Source: Labedella gwakjiensis | GTDB lineage: Bacteria; Actinomycetota; Actinomycetes; Actinomycetales; Microbacteriaceae | Assembly (NCBI RefSeq): GCF_003014675.1 | Contig: NZ_PYAU01000001.1 | Coordinates: forward strand, 2,480,001-2,544,000 | DNA length: 64,000 nt | Direction: 5' to 3' | Part shown: positions 63,327 through 64,000 of the stretch, piece after piece | How positions within the stretch are numbered: the stretch's first letter is position 1 | Layout: the number at the start of each line of letters is the position of its first letter | Translations under genes and position numbers: made by a program | The notes under the pieces: model-generated | Seen by the model: only the letters and a program-made list of their open reading frames with translations | Databases searched by the model: none | What the model was told of the DNA's origin: nothing

Positions 63327-64000
63327 ATGAAGGGGATCATCCTCGCTGGAGGGTCGGGAACCCGGCTCTGGCCCATCACCAAGGGCATCTCGAAGCAGCT
63401 CATGCCCATCTACGACAAGCCGATGGTCTACTACCCGCTGTCGACCCTCATGATGGCGGGCATCAACGAGATCCTCATCATCACGACGCCGGAGTACAAC
63501 GAGCAGTTCAAGGCGCTCTTCGGCGACGGCTCGTCGCTCGGCATCCGACTCGAGTACGCCGTGCAGCCGTCGCCCGACGGCCTCGCCCAGGCGTTCATCA
63601 TCGGTGAGGAGTTCATCGGCGACGACAGCGTGGCCCTCGTGCTCGGCGACAACATCTTCCACGGCACGGGCCTCGGTTCGTCGCTCCGGGGGAATACCGA
63701 CGTGGACGGTGCCACGATCTTCGCGTACCACGTGTCGAACCCCACGTCCTACGGCGTGGTCGAGTTCGACGACGACTTCACGGCCGTCTCCATCGAGGAG
63801 AAGCCCGAGATCCCGAAGAGCAACTACGCGGTCCCCGGCCTCTACTTCTACGACAACAGGGTCGTCGAGATCGCGAAGACCATCGAGCCCAGTGCGCGGG
63901 GGGAGCTCGAGATCTCCACGGTCAACGAGCGCTACCTCGAGGCCGGGGCCCTGCACGTGCAGGTGCTCGACCGCGGCACGGCGTGGCTCGACACCGGCAC
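63327..64000 (+). CDS. rmlA: Glucose-1-phosphate thymidylyltransferase (partial)
   Basis: The first 224 residues are seen; the gene runs off the window. Nucleotidyltransferase signature [18 protein letters not shown] at residues 3-20, [18 protein letters not shown], and [32 protein letters not shown] also matches. It makes dTDP-glucose, the first step of the rhamnose pathway, so all four rml functions lie in the window. ATG at 63327 after AGGGGAGTGACGCG. Confidence 0.95.
   Translation, partial: MKGIILAGGSGTRLWPITKGISKQLMPIYDKPMVYYPLSTLMMAGINEILIITTPEYNEQFKALFGDGSSLGIRLEYAVQPSPDGLAQAFIIGEEFIGDDSVALVLGDNIFHGTGLGSSLRGNTDVDGATIFAYHVSNPTSYGVVEFDDDFTAVSIEEKPEIPKSNYAVPGLYFYDNRVVEIAKTIEPSARGELEISTVNERYLEAGALHVQVLDRGTAWLDTG

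Overview
The window is a chromosomal segment of a high-GC Gram-positive actinobacterium. Actinobacterial acyl-CoA carboxylase genes (accA3, accD, accE, birA, maf), a cysteine-less NAD(P)H-quinone dehydrogenase, several proteins with cell-wall-binding repeat 2 (CWB2) modules and a dTDP-rhamnose cluster suggest Microbacteriaceae; the genus cannot be fixed from sequence alone. Codon use and GC look uniform, no tRNA, rRNA, insertion sequence or CRISPR array was seen, and most of the window reads as core genome.

Layout. 0.15-5.5 kb: a SorC-type regulator diverges from glpD-glpF-glpK (glycerol uptake and catabolism), with a perfect inverted repeat between them. 5.5-9.8 kb (minus strand): YihY, xthA, trpS, a GNAT acetyltransferase and a DUF1761 membrane protein. 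9.9-15.7 kb: an FHA-domain protein, then sdhCDAB and corA on the minus strand. 15.8-20.4 kb: manC, then a beta-phosphoglucomutase-like HAD protein with a GH65 disaccharide phosphorylase. 20.4-22.4 kb: an ABC-F protein with a structured leader that appears to hold a three-codon upstream ORF. 22.5-34.3 kb: a nucleoside uptake and salvage region (BMP lipoprotein, ABC ATPase, two permeases, cdd, deoA, add, a PTS IIA/IIB pair without IIC, and on the other strand a phosphohexomutase and purine nucleoside phosphorylase). 34.4-48.6 kb: quinone dehydrogenase, a lone AbiEi/nuclease-like protein bracketed by two palindromic repeats, biotin carboxylase, maf, an RNA methyltransferase, a two-component system with a third, kinase-like membrane protein, an SDR, a 49-bp tandem repeat array, accE, accD, birA and a PH-domain protein. 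48.8-64 kb: purK-purE-LCP, then a cell-envelope region with rmlB, rmlD and rmlC-rmlA, two glycosyltransferases, an acyltransferase and three CWB2 surface proteins. The last gene, rmlA, runs off the end.

How it fits together. Glycerol, disaccharides and nucleosides are all routed into central metabolism, and the sdh operon feeds the respiratory chain. AccA3, AccD and AccE form an acyl-CoA carboxylase whose carrier domain is biotinylated by BirA, encoded divergently from accD. The rml genes make dTDP-rhamnose for envelope glycans; the LCP protein probably attaches a glycopolymer to peptidoglycan and the CWB2 proteins are non-covalently wall-bound.

Most notable signals: the ABC-F leader (uORF plus mutually exclusive hairpins), a family of three 60-bp palindromes with covarying stems that touch stop codons, the 49-bp minisatellite, the kinase-like partner of the two-component system, and many start codons placed 6-8 nt after a -10-like hexamer, which suggests frequent leaderless transcription.
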